A stretch of 64,000 bases of DNA, taken from positions 1,416,278 to 1,480,277 of the forward strand of contig VZSR01001755.1 in the NCBI GenBank assembly GCA_013398615.1. The letters are read 5' to 3'. Positions 44,954 to 54,820 of this stretch are shown here, piece after piece. The notes beneath the pieces were generated by a model. That model was not told the origin of the DNA, searched no databases, and saw only the letters and a program-made list of their open reading frames with translations. Each line of letters opens with the position of its first letter. Position 1 is the stretch's first letter. The translations under genes and the position numbers were made by a program. The DNA is from Brachypodius melanocephalos (Eukaryota > Chordata > Aves > Passeriformes > Pycnonotidae).

Positions 44954-45669
44954 GCAATCCTCTCCTCGCTCACGTGTGGCCAGCAGGAATCAGGAGAGGA
45001 TCCTCCACTGGGTGCGGGATGAGGGAGGGCGACAAAACCCGGGAATGCTCCCCTCAGGAGCAAACTGCAGGAGCTTCACACAACGATTTACCCCAAAAGG
45101 GAGCCCCCAAATCTCTGCTGCTGCCTTGACCGCCCAAAATGCCGTTTTTTTGGGCCACTCTGGCAGCACCACCCCCACCACCCCTCCCCAGCCCTGCCCA
45201 GGTGTGGAGCTTGCAAGGTCCCAGAACAGAACTACTGCATAAAAACTTAATTAATTCCATGCATCTTATTAAATCAGTAATAATCCCCGGGCCCCCAGTG
45301 TTTCTTACAGCCCAGGATTGGATTAATTCCTGGACCTGAGCCAGCAGCTTCCCAGTCTGCCCAGTTCAGGCACAAAGGAGAGTTTCCCAGTCAGTAACCA
45401 GGGGGTGATTTGTGACACGTCAGGAATATCCAGGGAAAAACGATGGCGCTGGAGACCCTGGAGAAAGGAAATCCATCTTCTGCTTGGGAAGAGGAAACTC
45501 TTGGAAACCCAACCCATTTTTCCTCCCCCCACTCCTCAGCTCCAAAGCCAAGGTGGAAGATTGTGCAACTGAAAGAATTCCATGCCAAATAACAAAGGGA
45601 ACAGATTTCCAGGAGCAGGAATGGCACCAAAACTGAGGCACTGCCCCACTCCCTGTCCTCCACTGAGGG
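44954..45669. other. Unique non-coding sequence
   Basis: No gene is recognised. A short AT-rich homeodomain-type patch lies at 45235-45290 (CTTAATTAATTCC, CTTATTAAATCAGTAATAATC). Confidence 0.42.
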
Positions 45670-45900
45670 AACATTTATTCAGCAATTAGGCTGAATAAAT
45701 GGCAAAACTTTCAAGGCAGCGCTGGGCAGAAAGTCAAAATCTACATTTTAAGGAGATATTTTAAGTCCCCTACAATGATTTGAATGATTTTTCTTTCCCT
45801 GTAACACAAGAATTTGTCTTCCTACAGAGGAGATAAGTGCAGACATCCCATAAAACTCATTTCATTCAGCTTCTCTGAATTTCCCACCTGAGTCCCAGAG
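45670..45900. promoter_or_regulatory. Candidate conserved non-coding element (weak)
   Basis: Unique block with TTCAGCAATTAGGCTGAATAAATGG (TTCAGC...GCTGAA inverted repeat around AATTAG), ATTTTAAGGAGATATTTTAAG and TACAATGATTTGAATG. Function is inferred. Confidence 0.28.
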
Positions 45901-46012
45901 ATGGATGGTACAATGTCACTGCGGGGTGTTCACTCCGAAATTTAAAAGGTTTTGAGATGAATTACATTCCTTAAAATAAAAACCCGAGGGGAAACAAACA
46001 AATAGGTATTTT

Positions 46013-46037
46013 AAAACAAAACAAAACAAAACAAAAC
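46013..46037 (+). repeat. (AAAAC)5 microsatellite
   Basis: Five perfect pentamers, then GCAGCAATC. Confidence 0.92.
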
Positions 46038-46114
46038 AGCAGCAATCAGGAGCACAGTGATTGGTTTGCAAGGTTAAACCAATGCTTGAAGGATTCTCCT
46101 GTTGTGGAATCAGC

Positions 46115-46225
46115 GATTTTCCACAGAATCCCAGAGTGGTTTGGGGTGAGGGCACCTCAAAGCTCCTCCCATCCTTTGCCATGGGCAGGGACACCTTCCA
46201 CCACCCCCAAGGTGGCCTTGGAGAC
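46115..46225 (-). mobile_element. CR1 LINE 3' fragment
   Basis: Plus strand: CAGAATCCCAGAGTGGTTTGGGGTGAGGGCACC, then 'tttgccatgggcagggacaccttccaccacccccaaggtggcc'. Short and diverged. Confidence 0.75.
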
Positions 46226-47639
46226 TTGCAGGGATGATAATGTGCGATTCAGGAGGATGTTCAGTGGTTTTGTGCTGCTCATTCCATGGAATATTTCACC
46301 TGGCACAGCATCCAAACCCCTGCCCGTGCTGCTGTGCTGAGCTCAGGTCACCTCCCTCAGGGACTGTCCTGTGCCAGGAAGGGTCTGACCCTCATCAACA
46401 TGATTTCTTGCAAATTCAATGCAAAAACAGCAAGAACAAGGCCCAGCTCAGCTGCTCTGGGGCTGCTCTCTGCACTGAGGGCAGGACAGGACTTGGCCCA
46501 GGACAAAGGAATTATTCCTGGGAAACGAGCTGTGCAAAGAAACGGGAGTGTGGAGAGCTGAGAAATCTCTTTGTAACCCCTCAGCTTCCCTTTGACCGGG
46601 AATATTGACACAACCAGCTCTGCAGAGTGCTGAAATCCGGGGGTTTGGAGTGCTGGAAAGAACCGGGGATTTAATAAAAAATAAAATAAGCTTTGAAGAG
46701 GGTGTGAAAACCCCAGGATTTGAGGAATAGGTGGCAAACCGAGCTCCAGAGCAGGGAGATGGCTGCAGGTCCCCATTCCCTCCCCAGCCCTTGTTCATCC
46801 CTGCTGTGCAGCAAATGCAGCACTGGAGAGGGAAGGAGGGAAGGGAGGTGCATTGCCATGAAAGCTTGCCCCATCCCTTTTTTCTCCCCTCTCTAATGCT
46901 GCCCCTGATGTATTAAGCTGCATTCCAGCCAGCTTCAAGGACATGTTTCTGAATCCCATTCAAGATGCTGACAGCCCCCGAAGGTGTGAGAGGAAACATG
47001 CCCTCAGATGGACTGCATTTATTCGTCTGCTCAGACCTTTAATCTGACATGTTTAGCAAAGCCTCTGCAGCGGCTGCTGAGAACGTTCCAGCAGAAGAAA
47101 GGAGGAGAAGCGGGATTCAGGTGCTGCCTCTGGAGGTTGTTGTGGTGTTGGCGGGGCTGGCTCCAAAGCTGACAAGGAAAAAGAGTGGCGCCAGCCGAGG
47201 AATGGGTTTCTCTGGTGCTGCTGGGCTGGGCAGGCTGCCCTGACTTTCCAACTGGTTTTTCTGCTCTCTTACTGGTCTCTACTGGACTGTTTTGCCGCAT
47301 GGAACCCCAATGATGCCCACAAGCTCCTTCATTGCAGATGGCACCATGTCCACTCTTGAATCCATTCCACTCCTGAGGGCCACAGAGCCTAATTCCCCTT
47401 CTTGACCCAAACGAGGACTTCAATGGAATGACTTTGGGCAGATCATGAGCTTAGATTTGAGCCAGATAAGACTCGTGGCAGATAAGGGCTCCTGTCCTTA
47501 CTCTGCACGGAAATTGCTGAAATCCTGCCCACTTTGAGGAGAGATCTGCTGATTTCCACCAGCAGGAGAAGGGCAGCTTTCCAGTCCTGGTTTTAATCCA
47601 TCAGAGATCTCCTGCAAACAGCTGCCTTTTATTTCTTTT
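46226..47639. other. Unique non-coding sequence
   Basis: About 1.4 kb without supported features. Frames up to 139 codons have no family resemblance. Confidence 0.42.
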
Positions 47640-47735
47640 CTGCTTTTTTTTTTTTCCTTTTTTCTTTTTTTCTTTCTCTAGTTGAGACTAACTCAGTGTC
47701 CTTCTTTTTTTTTATTTTATTTTTTTTTTCCTGTG
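47640..47735 (+). repeat. T-rich tract
   Basis: Interrupted T-runs with C occur on both sides of GTTGAGACTAACTCAGTG. Confidence 0.85.
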
Positions 47736-47749
47736 GAGAGGATCTCTAT

Positions 47750-47880
47750 TTGCTGTGTCCTGGTGAAGTCCCAGTCATTCCTTTTTCATTTACATCAACA
47801 TCACTCAAGACTTAGTCACCAGCCTTAAATGATGTTGACTTAACATGGGTTTAAATAGAATAAAAAATGACTCATCACTG
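47750..47880. promoter_or_regulatory. Candidate conserved element with perfect inverted repeat
   Basis: TCAACATCA at 47795-47803 and its exact complement TGATGTTGA at 47830-47838 are separated by 26 bp. GACTTAGTCACC and TTGACTTAACATG flank the arms. It may be a stem-loop in RNA or a paired binding site. Function is inferred. Confidence 0.28.
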
Positions 47881-48224
47881 TGTGAGGGATTGCTGAGGCT
47901 GAGCAAAGGGGAGAAAGTGGAACAGCTTAATCCTTGACTTCTTCAAATCCTTTTCTCTCTCCTGCTGAAATGGAAGGAGAGAATCCCCTGTGGAGCTGCA
48001 ACTCTGATGATGGGAAAAAGGGGCCACTTTGCAAAACACAAAATTAAAAGAAACTTTAATCACCGTGATAAGATTCTCCTCAAAAAACATTCAGTTCTGC
48101 CCCGAGAGCCCTGCTGCAGCACATTCATCATCACGGGGACCTTGAGCCGTGCAAAATTGTAAAATTGTATTTGTGATGGTGGTTACAAATTCCGCGTGGC
48201 GCAATGCCGACGGCGCGGCAGCGG
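47881..48224. other. Unique non-coding sequence with a small CpG cluster
   Basis: The stretch 48190-48224 holds several CpGs (CCGCGTGGCGC, CCGACGGCGCGGC) in otherwise CpG-poor DNA. No exon is recognised. Confidence 0.42.
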
Positions 48225-48690
48225 GGACACAAAACGGGTCAGAGGGGGCTCAGCTCTGCTGCATTTTGGGTGAGATTTTAAAAGGGAAAAAAACCACCCC
48301 TAACTGCTGAAAAATCCATGCTTAAATAATTTTAAATCCTGGCCCAAGGAGATGAAGGCATGGCAATGAGGACACTGGGCTTGGGGACAGTTTGGAGGGG
48401 GCTCAGGTCTTCACTCAGCTCTGCTCCATTTTGGAGCAGAATTTTAAAAGGAAAAAAAAATCCCTAACTCCTGCAAAATCTTGTGCATAAATAATTTTAA
48501 AGCCTGGCCCAAGGAGGTGAAGGCCCAACAGTGGGGACACAAGGATTTAGAGGGGACAGTTCAGAGGGGGCTCACGCCTTCGCTCATCTCTGCTCTGTTT
48601 TGCAGCAGATTTAAAAGAGGAAAAAGAATCACCGACCCCTGCAAAATCCTGTGCCTAAATCACTTTAAATCCCGGCCCATGGAGCCCTCG
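48225..48690 (+). repeat. Three-copy diverged tandem repeat, about 155-170 bp unit
   Basis: GAGGGGGCTCA recurs at about 48242, 48395 and 48564. Each unit continues with CTCTGCT(G/C)CATTTTG, ATTTTAAAAGG, CCTAACT-CTGCAAAATC and ATAAATAATTTTAAA-CCTGGCCCA. Spacing is about 153 and 169 bp. The repeat is non-coding: frames across it are interrupted. Confidence 0.9.
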
Positions 48691-48939
48691 GTGTCCCTGC
48701 CGTGGTGCCACAGCTCCTCTGGGGACAGGAAGGGCTGTGGGGTGGCCGGAGTTGGAGCCCCTCTGAACGCGGGGTGGCAAATCCTCTGCAGGGGCTGGAA
48801 TTTGGCAGCCAGAGCCAAACCCACATCATCCCAGAGCAGCCACTTCAGCTCCTGCTGACGGCCAGCCCTCAGATCTGCACTTTGCTCCTTTCTCTGGAGC
48901 AAAAATCAGAGGACACCCCCCAAAGCCTTTGAGGAGCAT
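48691..48939. other. Unique non-coding sequence
   Basis: No feature can be supported. Confidence 0.4.
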
Positions 48940-49012
48940 CCAGCTCGGGTTGGAGAGCCCGATGACTTCACCGCGAGCGCCGCTCGCCGCTCTCGACGTC
49001 TGGAAGAAAGAG
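48940..49012. promoter_or_regulatory. CpG cluster
   Basis: About ten CpGs within 70 bp (CCCGATG, CACCGCGAGCGCCGCTCGCCGC-type sequence, CTCGACGTC). Too short for a CpG island by usual criteria. It lies immediately left of the longest CNE-like block. Confidence 0.3.
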
Positions 49013-49119
49013 ACAGACAGAAAAAAAAGCACCTTTGGAGCCTTTAAGGCTAATTAAGGAGTGCATCAAAAGAAAAATTAAAAAAAAAAAAAAAGATAGA
49101 GAGGAGGAGAGGGAGAGAA

Positions 49120-49500
49120 AGATACGTTTGGCTGACTGTGAATGAATCTTATAAAATGGAAATGGGAAACATGTGCAAACACTTTAAATATTTTTGCCCC
49201 TGCAAGATACTTGAAGACTTCCCTTGTAAAACAAATAGGGAACAAAATAAAACCAGGTTTCCTTCAGTCAGCACATAATCATTTTCATGTTAATTTTTAT
49301 CTTGTTAACCCAAAAATCTATTAGAAGAAAATTATCTGCCTGAAATCTGGCTTGTGACTCACGCTAAGTGGTTCTGATATTTTGAGAAAATAAATCTTTA
49401 CAGTGTTTACACAAGTCTATCTGAAATTACAGTGTGTAAAAGAAATAATGGTTTCGAGTGACCATAGGTGACAAATGATCAGGCTTCTGATGTTATTCCC
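49120..49500. promoter_or_regulatory. Candidate conserved non-coding element (long)
   Basis: A 380-bp unique AT-rich block without repeats. Words include CTTATAAAATGG, CACATAATCATTTTCATG, TTAATTTTTATCTTGTTAACCC, AAAATAAATCTTTACAG and GAAATAATGGTTTCG. The even mixture of short motifs without low complexity is typical of deeply conserved elements. Function is inferred. Confidence 0.42.
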
Positions 49501-49554
49501 CTTGGCCTTGGCTGCAGGGGAGTTTTTTTTTTTTTTTCCTTTTCTTTTAATCCC

Positions 49555-49815
49555 TTCTCGTTGTAACAATGGCAAAGCATGCCCAGAGCTAAGTGCAAAA
49601 CTAATTGAACATTCATTCAACAGTAAAATAATCGTGCTGTGGATTCTGCCCAGGTGCTGAATGGTCAGATCCAGCCGTAATTAAAATGGGCAGAAGAGTA
49701 ATTTAATTACAGAGCCTGTCATTAACTGTGAGAAGCCTCCCTGCTTTTCGTGCCAAGTTGTGCTAGCAAAGGGTTTGGATTTTAGAAAAGATCATTTGCA
49801 CACAGAGAGCGAGAT
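49555..49815. promoter_or_regulatory. Candidate conserved non-coding element
   Basis: ACAATGGCAAAGCATGCCC (SOX-like ACAATGG), ACTAATTGAACATTCATTC, GCCGTAATTAAAATGGGC, AGAGTAATTTAATTACAGAG and GTCATTAACTG recur within 250 bp. It is separated from the previous block only by a T-run at 49515-49530. Function is inferred. Confidence 0.42.
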
Positions 49816-49827
49816 GGTTTTGAATGG

Positions 49828-49950
49828 AATCATGGAATGATGGAATCATAGGATCATGGAATCATAGAATCAAAGCATCACAGAATCATGGAATCAATCA
49901 CAGAATATGGAAAGGTCCCACAAGGATGATCCAAGCCCAGCTCCTGGCTC
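49828..49950 (-). mobile_element. CR1 LINE 3' tail with octamer expansion
   Basis: Repeated AATCATGG / AATCATAG / AATCACAG words form the complement of the CR1 tail 'attctatg'. GAATATGGAAAGGTCCCACAAGGATGATCCAAG, a short CR1 3' end, follows. Confidence 0.85.
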
Positions 49951-52019
49951 TCCACTCTAATTTTTCATAGCTGTCACTTTAATTCTTCATTTTCTAAACA
50001 GAGCCACTGATTGCCATTTAAAGGAGAATTCAAGTTCTCTCAGGATTTAAACATTCCTTTTTCTCCTCGCAGATCCCACCAGTCTCCACACATTCCTTGT
50101 GTCATTCCCAAAGTACAGTACAATAATAATAATAATAATAATTCAACATCTGTGGCTAATCCTCCAAGCCAAAGGCTATAATTAATTCTAACCCCTTTCT
50201 TCTGCTTGAATTTCAGCAGCATAAAATAACAGGTAGAAGGAGATGTTCACTGGTGAGAAATCTGGATAAATACACAGGAGTTCATTAGTAAGAACAAGTG
50301 GTGTGTTTTGGCTGGAAAACATCTTTGTGGGGTAAAGAGAAGGAAGCAAATGAAATGAAACCTGGGCATTTCATTCCAGGATTTGAACTTTCCACATTCT
50401 GCCCTGAGTTGCTTTATTAGCTAAAGCTCTGGGAGGACAATTATTGAGTGGTTTATATTGAAGTTAGTACTTAAATCCCTTTAAATTCATAGTGGGGAAC
50501 TTGGAAATTCTGCCTTGGTGCTGGGATTCCTGAGGGGGGCACAGACTGCAGGCAAAAGCTCCTTTTTAGCGTTTTTTTTTTGTTATTTTGCAAATCGATT
50601 CCATTTCAGCTCTACCAAAACCTTTACAGCTGAGTTTTGCTTTTTGAAGTGGATAGAATCCTTCCCATCCCGCTTTGCAAAGTTCATGCCAGCTTTTCCA
50701 TCCTCCAGCTTTGAGTCTGGCTAACTTCATAAATAATAATAATAAAGAAATGGATAAATGCCTCTGGTGGAGGCTGAAATCCTGGGAAGGGCAGCCAGTC
50801 CCAGCATCCACCTGATGGGATTGACACACGGATTCTGTCTCCCTCCAGAATGGGAAGGCAACACATTGGCACAGACTGGGCAGGAAGAAATGTTGGGAAT
50901 AAATATTTGAATGGCACCTTGGCACTCCCAGTGGGAGCAGAAAAGCAGGAAGGGCTTTTGCCTGTGAGTGAGGGACTGGAGAAGGGAAGAGGAGCTGCCC
51001 ATGAGTGGATTCCAGTCTTGGAGCCTGAATTCCTGTGGGATTTTTCTCTGTTTGAAATCTGTGGCATGGCTGGGTGCTCTGGAGCAGTTTAACAGGAATA
51101 ACCCCAGGAATTCTCCCAGGTGAGACAGGGCAGACCCCAAAGGGGGAGCCCAGCAGGTGCCTTTGCTGGTCAGGGGTTTGCTCCTGCTGAATGGGGCTCT
51201 GGATTAAAGCAGCTCCATAAATCCAACGTTTCCTCCTCATGTGCACTTCCCATCCCTGTCCCAAGCCTTGTTTGACCCATGGGAGTGACAGAGCAGAGGG
51301 GACAGCTCAGCATCCTTTGGGGAATGGACAAAGAGCTGGATTCCAGTGAGGAACAGGAGGAAAAGCCATTTACTGGAAATCAGCTCCAAGGAGTGCAGAG
51401 TTCTGGGGTGACAGGATTGGTTTTGTGGCACTAAACAACATCCCAGCCCAGCAGGGCCAGGCAGGCTGAGGCTGATGCCTAGACCATTCTGGGATGGGTT
51501 CCAGGGCATTTTTGGGCTCTTCCCAGCAGGAGAACTCCCCAGGAATGCTGGGGGTGAGCTGCCCACCCTGGCCACAGCAACAACTGGGTTTGGTTTGAGC
51601 TGCAGATCTCCCACCACAACAAGCAGCACTCCCAGCTGGGCAGCTGGCACCAAAAACAGCTCCAGGAAATCCAGTCTCATTCAGTAGAGGGAGAAAATTC
51701 CCATTGGGAAGGCAGGAAGAAGCTCCTGCCCTGAAGAGCTGCCCTTCCATCCCTCCACAGGTACCTGCTGGGCTTGTTCCTCCCAGGTGCTTGAGGGTTT
51801 AAAATACACAATAATTTCACAGAGAGGAAAACCCAGGCTGGGCCCCACCACAGCATCAGCCACAGAATTATACCCTGCACTTCCTGCAGCAAGGAGAATT
51901 TGCTTTTCTATTTCCCAAAAACGGCACAGCTGAACTCCGTGGCTTGAAGTTAACATGGCTTGGAAACACGAGGAGGAATGATTGAAGGATTTGAGCAGAG
52001 AACTGCAGTGATTCTGTTC
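49951..52019. other. Unique non-coding sequence
   Basis: About 2 kb with no recognised gene. (ATA)n-like runs lie at about 50122-50143 and 50732-50746. AT-rich motif patches lie at 50380-50500. Frames up to 232 codons on the minus strand have no domain. Confidence 0.42.
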
Positions 52020-52295
52020 ATAAGGTGTCTTGGTGGCCGTTAAAACATTTAAAAATTCCTTTAATTTTTCTTTAATTAAAAGTTAAATCTAATGGGATTT
52101 CTTGAATTCCGACCACATCTAATTATCGTTGTGCTCTCATCTAATAATCCAGTCTGTGGATGTGAATTTGAGATTATTAAATCATCACGAACCAACTATT
52201 AAACCACATGAAAAGGCCTTAAAATGGGGCAAACTAGGAAAGTTATTAATTAATTAAATGACCAGAATATACATTATTCACCCAGCACCACCAAA
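52020..52295. promoter_or_regulatory. Candidate conserved non-coding element
   Basis: Very dense in TAAT/ATTA cores: CTTTAATTAAAAG, TCTAATGGG, ATCTAATTATCG, ATCTAATAATCC, GATTATTAAATCATC, ACTATTAAACC and TTATTAATTAATTAAATG. Consistent with a homeodomain-rich enhancer. Function is inferred. Confidence 0.42.
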
Positions 52296-52410
52296 CAGAG
52301 CCCAGAACACGGTGGCGATAGAAAAATCTAGAATTTAGCTAATTTAGGGAGAGAAATGTGGGTTGAACAGCATTTTTGGGGAGAGGGGATTCTATGTGCG
52401 TATTTGTCTT

Positions 52411-52500
52411 AATTTAGGATGAGATCTTTAATTTATGATTAGCTCTTTAATTTAGGACAAGCTCTTTAATTTATGACAAGCTCTTTAATTTAGGACAAAC
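52411..52500 (+). repeat. 19-bp tandem repeat, 4.7 copies, alternating variants
   Basis: Units AATTTAGGA(T/C)... and AATTTATGA(T/C)... alternate at 52411, 52430, 52449, 52468 and 52487, each ending in a GA/AGCTCTTT word. This is a 38-bp dimer. Confidence 0.95.
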
Positions 52501-53189
52501 TACGCTTGGTTGTGCTGATGGCTGTGAAGTTCACAAAACAAAGGACTGGCAGAAAGAGAATTTTGGCTGGAAAAAAAACTTCCCTGAGGGAATTAAAAGC
52601 CCCGCAGCTCTGTAAGTGATGTCACCATGGCCACTGCTGTTGGTGGACCCCGGGGACCACCACAGATGAGGAAACTCAGAAATTCCACCTGCTGGGGAAA
52701 GGGGTTTTCCAACCGTTTTTCCCTCCAAAAAAAGAATGGCAGGGCTGGGGTTATCTCACCACCAGCCAAATAAAGCAGGGACTGGCTGCCAGCTTTATCC
52801 TCTGGGATTAATAACGTGGCAGGATTTCCAGGGAAATCAGCTGGAGCTGCTCTCCAAAAAAACATGAATCAAAGGGATTCTGTGGCACAGGACAGACATC
52901 AGGAGTGGATGGATCTCGTGGGTTTCTGGCAGGAGGACACCTCTGCAGCCAGGTAGGCTGGGGTGTGTTTGAGCGGAGCTGGGAGGGGAAGGGAAAGGTG
53001 GATGGGAAGCACCCAAAGGTGGATGGAGAGGATGTGGAACCCCTCTTCAAAGGGCTCTGCTGGAGTTGATAATGTTTTATTGCCTTGCAGCACTCAGAGG
53101 TGTGGAAATCAAAGGCACTGGGACATCAGGGAGCCTCTCCTTCTCTACCAACATCTCTCCTTTTTGGTTTTCCCTGGAGACACTTTGGG
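52501..53189. other. Unique non-coding sequence
   Basis: No feature can be supported. Confidence 0.42.
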
Positions 53190-53310
53190 AAGAGCCTCAG
53201 GAACGTCGGTTCCTCAGGGTTGCCTCCCATTTTTCATACCCCTGGGGCTGGACTGGATAATCTTTAAGGTCCCTCCCAGCCCGAAGCATTCAGTGAATCC
53301 ACGAGCCCTT
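53190..53310 (+). mobile_element. CR1 LINE 3' fragment
   Basis: GGGGCTGGACTGGATAATCTTTAAGGTCCCTCCCAGCCC-type ending is followed by an 'attcagtgaatccacga' tail. Only the last part is convincing. Confidence 0.75.
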
Positions 53311-54089
53311 CTATGAATGTTTTTAAAGAGCCTGAAGATGCTCTTCTAGAGCCGAACCTCCCCCCAAATTTATATAATAAAAGGAAACAGTTTGATTAGC
53401 AGAGACAAAATAAAAGGTTTAGAGATGATTCGAGCATTATTTTGCCCAGGTTCATGAAAAGCACTTTCCACCCCAACACTTGCAAAACCCAACGGATTGC
53501 CCAGATTTAGCTGAGCAATGGTGACATCATTCCAATGCCTTTTTTTTTTTTTTTTTTTTAAGATCCAAACAATTATTTTCTGCCGGAGGTGGGGCTGGCA
53601 CTGAACTCCTGTCAAACACAGCTCAGCTGCTGAAGTGAAACTGCAGCTTTGGAAGATTTGCTTGTTTGCGTTGTTTTGGGCGTTTGTTTTCCTGCATTTG
53701 CCTGATCTTTGTCCACACAAATATCCCGCCGCACCTCGGGTTGTTGTCTAAGAAAATAAATCACAAAGCCTTTGTCTGGAGGGGCTTGGCCTGGATCAAG
53801 GAAGCAGCAGGTCCAGGCACATCCAGGATGTCTCCGTGTGCTTCAAACAACCCCAAACCACAGCGGTTACCTCGAGGTTTGAGTCAGGAAAGATCTTCAC
53901 CTTCACTGGAGGGGGTGGCAGCTGATGTGCTGCAATTATTGAAGGTCTGATGAGCTGGAAGAATAAAGCTGTTATTGAAAGGTGAGTTAAGAGCAGGGAA
54001 AAGAGAAATCAGCCAGAGAGGGGATTGGGTCTGGGTGATTCCTGCACACACATTTTGTGTTTAAAGGAATAAAAGTAAGAACTAGAAAG
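53311..54089. other. Unique non-coding sequence
   Basis: A T-run lies at 53540-53559. A motif-rich patch occurs near 53640-53770. No exon can be supported. Confidence 0.42.
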
Positions 54090-54300
54090 AGTCATGGCAC
54101 CATGGGACGGTTTGGCTGGGAGGGGATCTTAAAAATCGTTTAAGAGACACTTTCCACCACCCCAGGGTGCTCCAAGCCCTGTCCAACCTGGCCCTGGACA
54201 CTTCCAGAGATCCAGGGGCAGCCACGGCTTCTCTGGGAATCTGTGCCAGGGCCCCTCCACCCTCATGGGGGAGAAGGTGAAGGCTGAGGCAGGAGAACCG
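54090..54300 (-). mobile_element. CR1 LINE 3' fragment
   Basis: Plus strand: GTCATGGCACCATGGGACGG, GGGAGGGGATCTTAAAAATCG, 'actttccaccaccccagggtgctccaagccctgtccaacctggccctgg', 'ccaggggcagccacggcttctctggg'. Well preserved in order. Confidence 0.92.
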
Positions 54301-54479
54301 TGGGCCAAGACCAAGAAAAGCAAATATTCCAATGTTTTGCTCAGGGAGGGCGAGCCAATCCTTTTGAAACAGCACATTGGAGCCTGAATCCCTTGGATCC
54401 TTTCGAAAATCTAATTGCATTTTGATACACAAAGATCATTAAACCACGGAGGTGGTGGGTGAAGAAGAATAGAAAGTAA
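54301..54479. other. Unique non-coding sequence
   Basis: No feature can be supported. Confidence 0.4.
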
Positions 54480-54820
54480 CGTTGTCCTTAAAATTCAGAA
54501 ATAACATAAACTGCGTGGAATAAACACACTGAACAGTCCCGAGAAGACACCTCTGGGTACTTGGATTGGGTAGAAATTAATCTGGATGAAAATAAGACCA
54601 ATCCAGCAGCAAAAACATCCCTGACAGGCTAATGTTCAATTTAAATAAACAGCTCTAATGAGATCTGTTATTACCTGCTATTTTGTCATGCTCTGGCATG
54701 CAGTCCCAAGTCTAATGTTTCTAAATGCTGTCATAAATTTTTTCAACCTAATCTGCTCCTAAAAATTTCAGCCCGTGTCCCTCCTGGTTCACAGTAAATT
54801 ATAGACAGTGTTGAAGCCTG
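54480..54820. promoter_or_regulatory. Candidate conserved non-coding element
   Basis: Unique, evenly mixed AT-rich sequence: AATAACATAAACTGCG, GAATAAACACACTG, GAAATTAATCTGGATG, AGGCTAATGTTCAATTTAAATAAACAGC, GTTATTACCTGC, TCATAAATTTTTTCAACC and GTAAATTATAGACAG. It looks like a deeply conserved element. Function is inferred. Confidence 0.42.
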
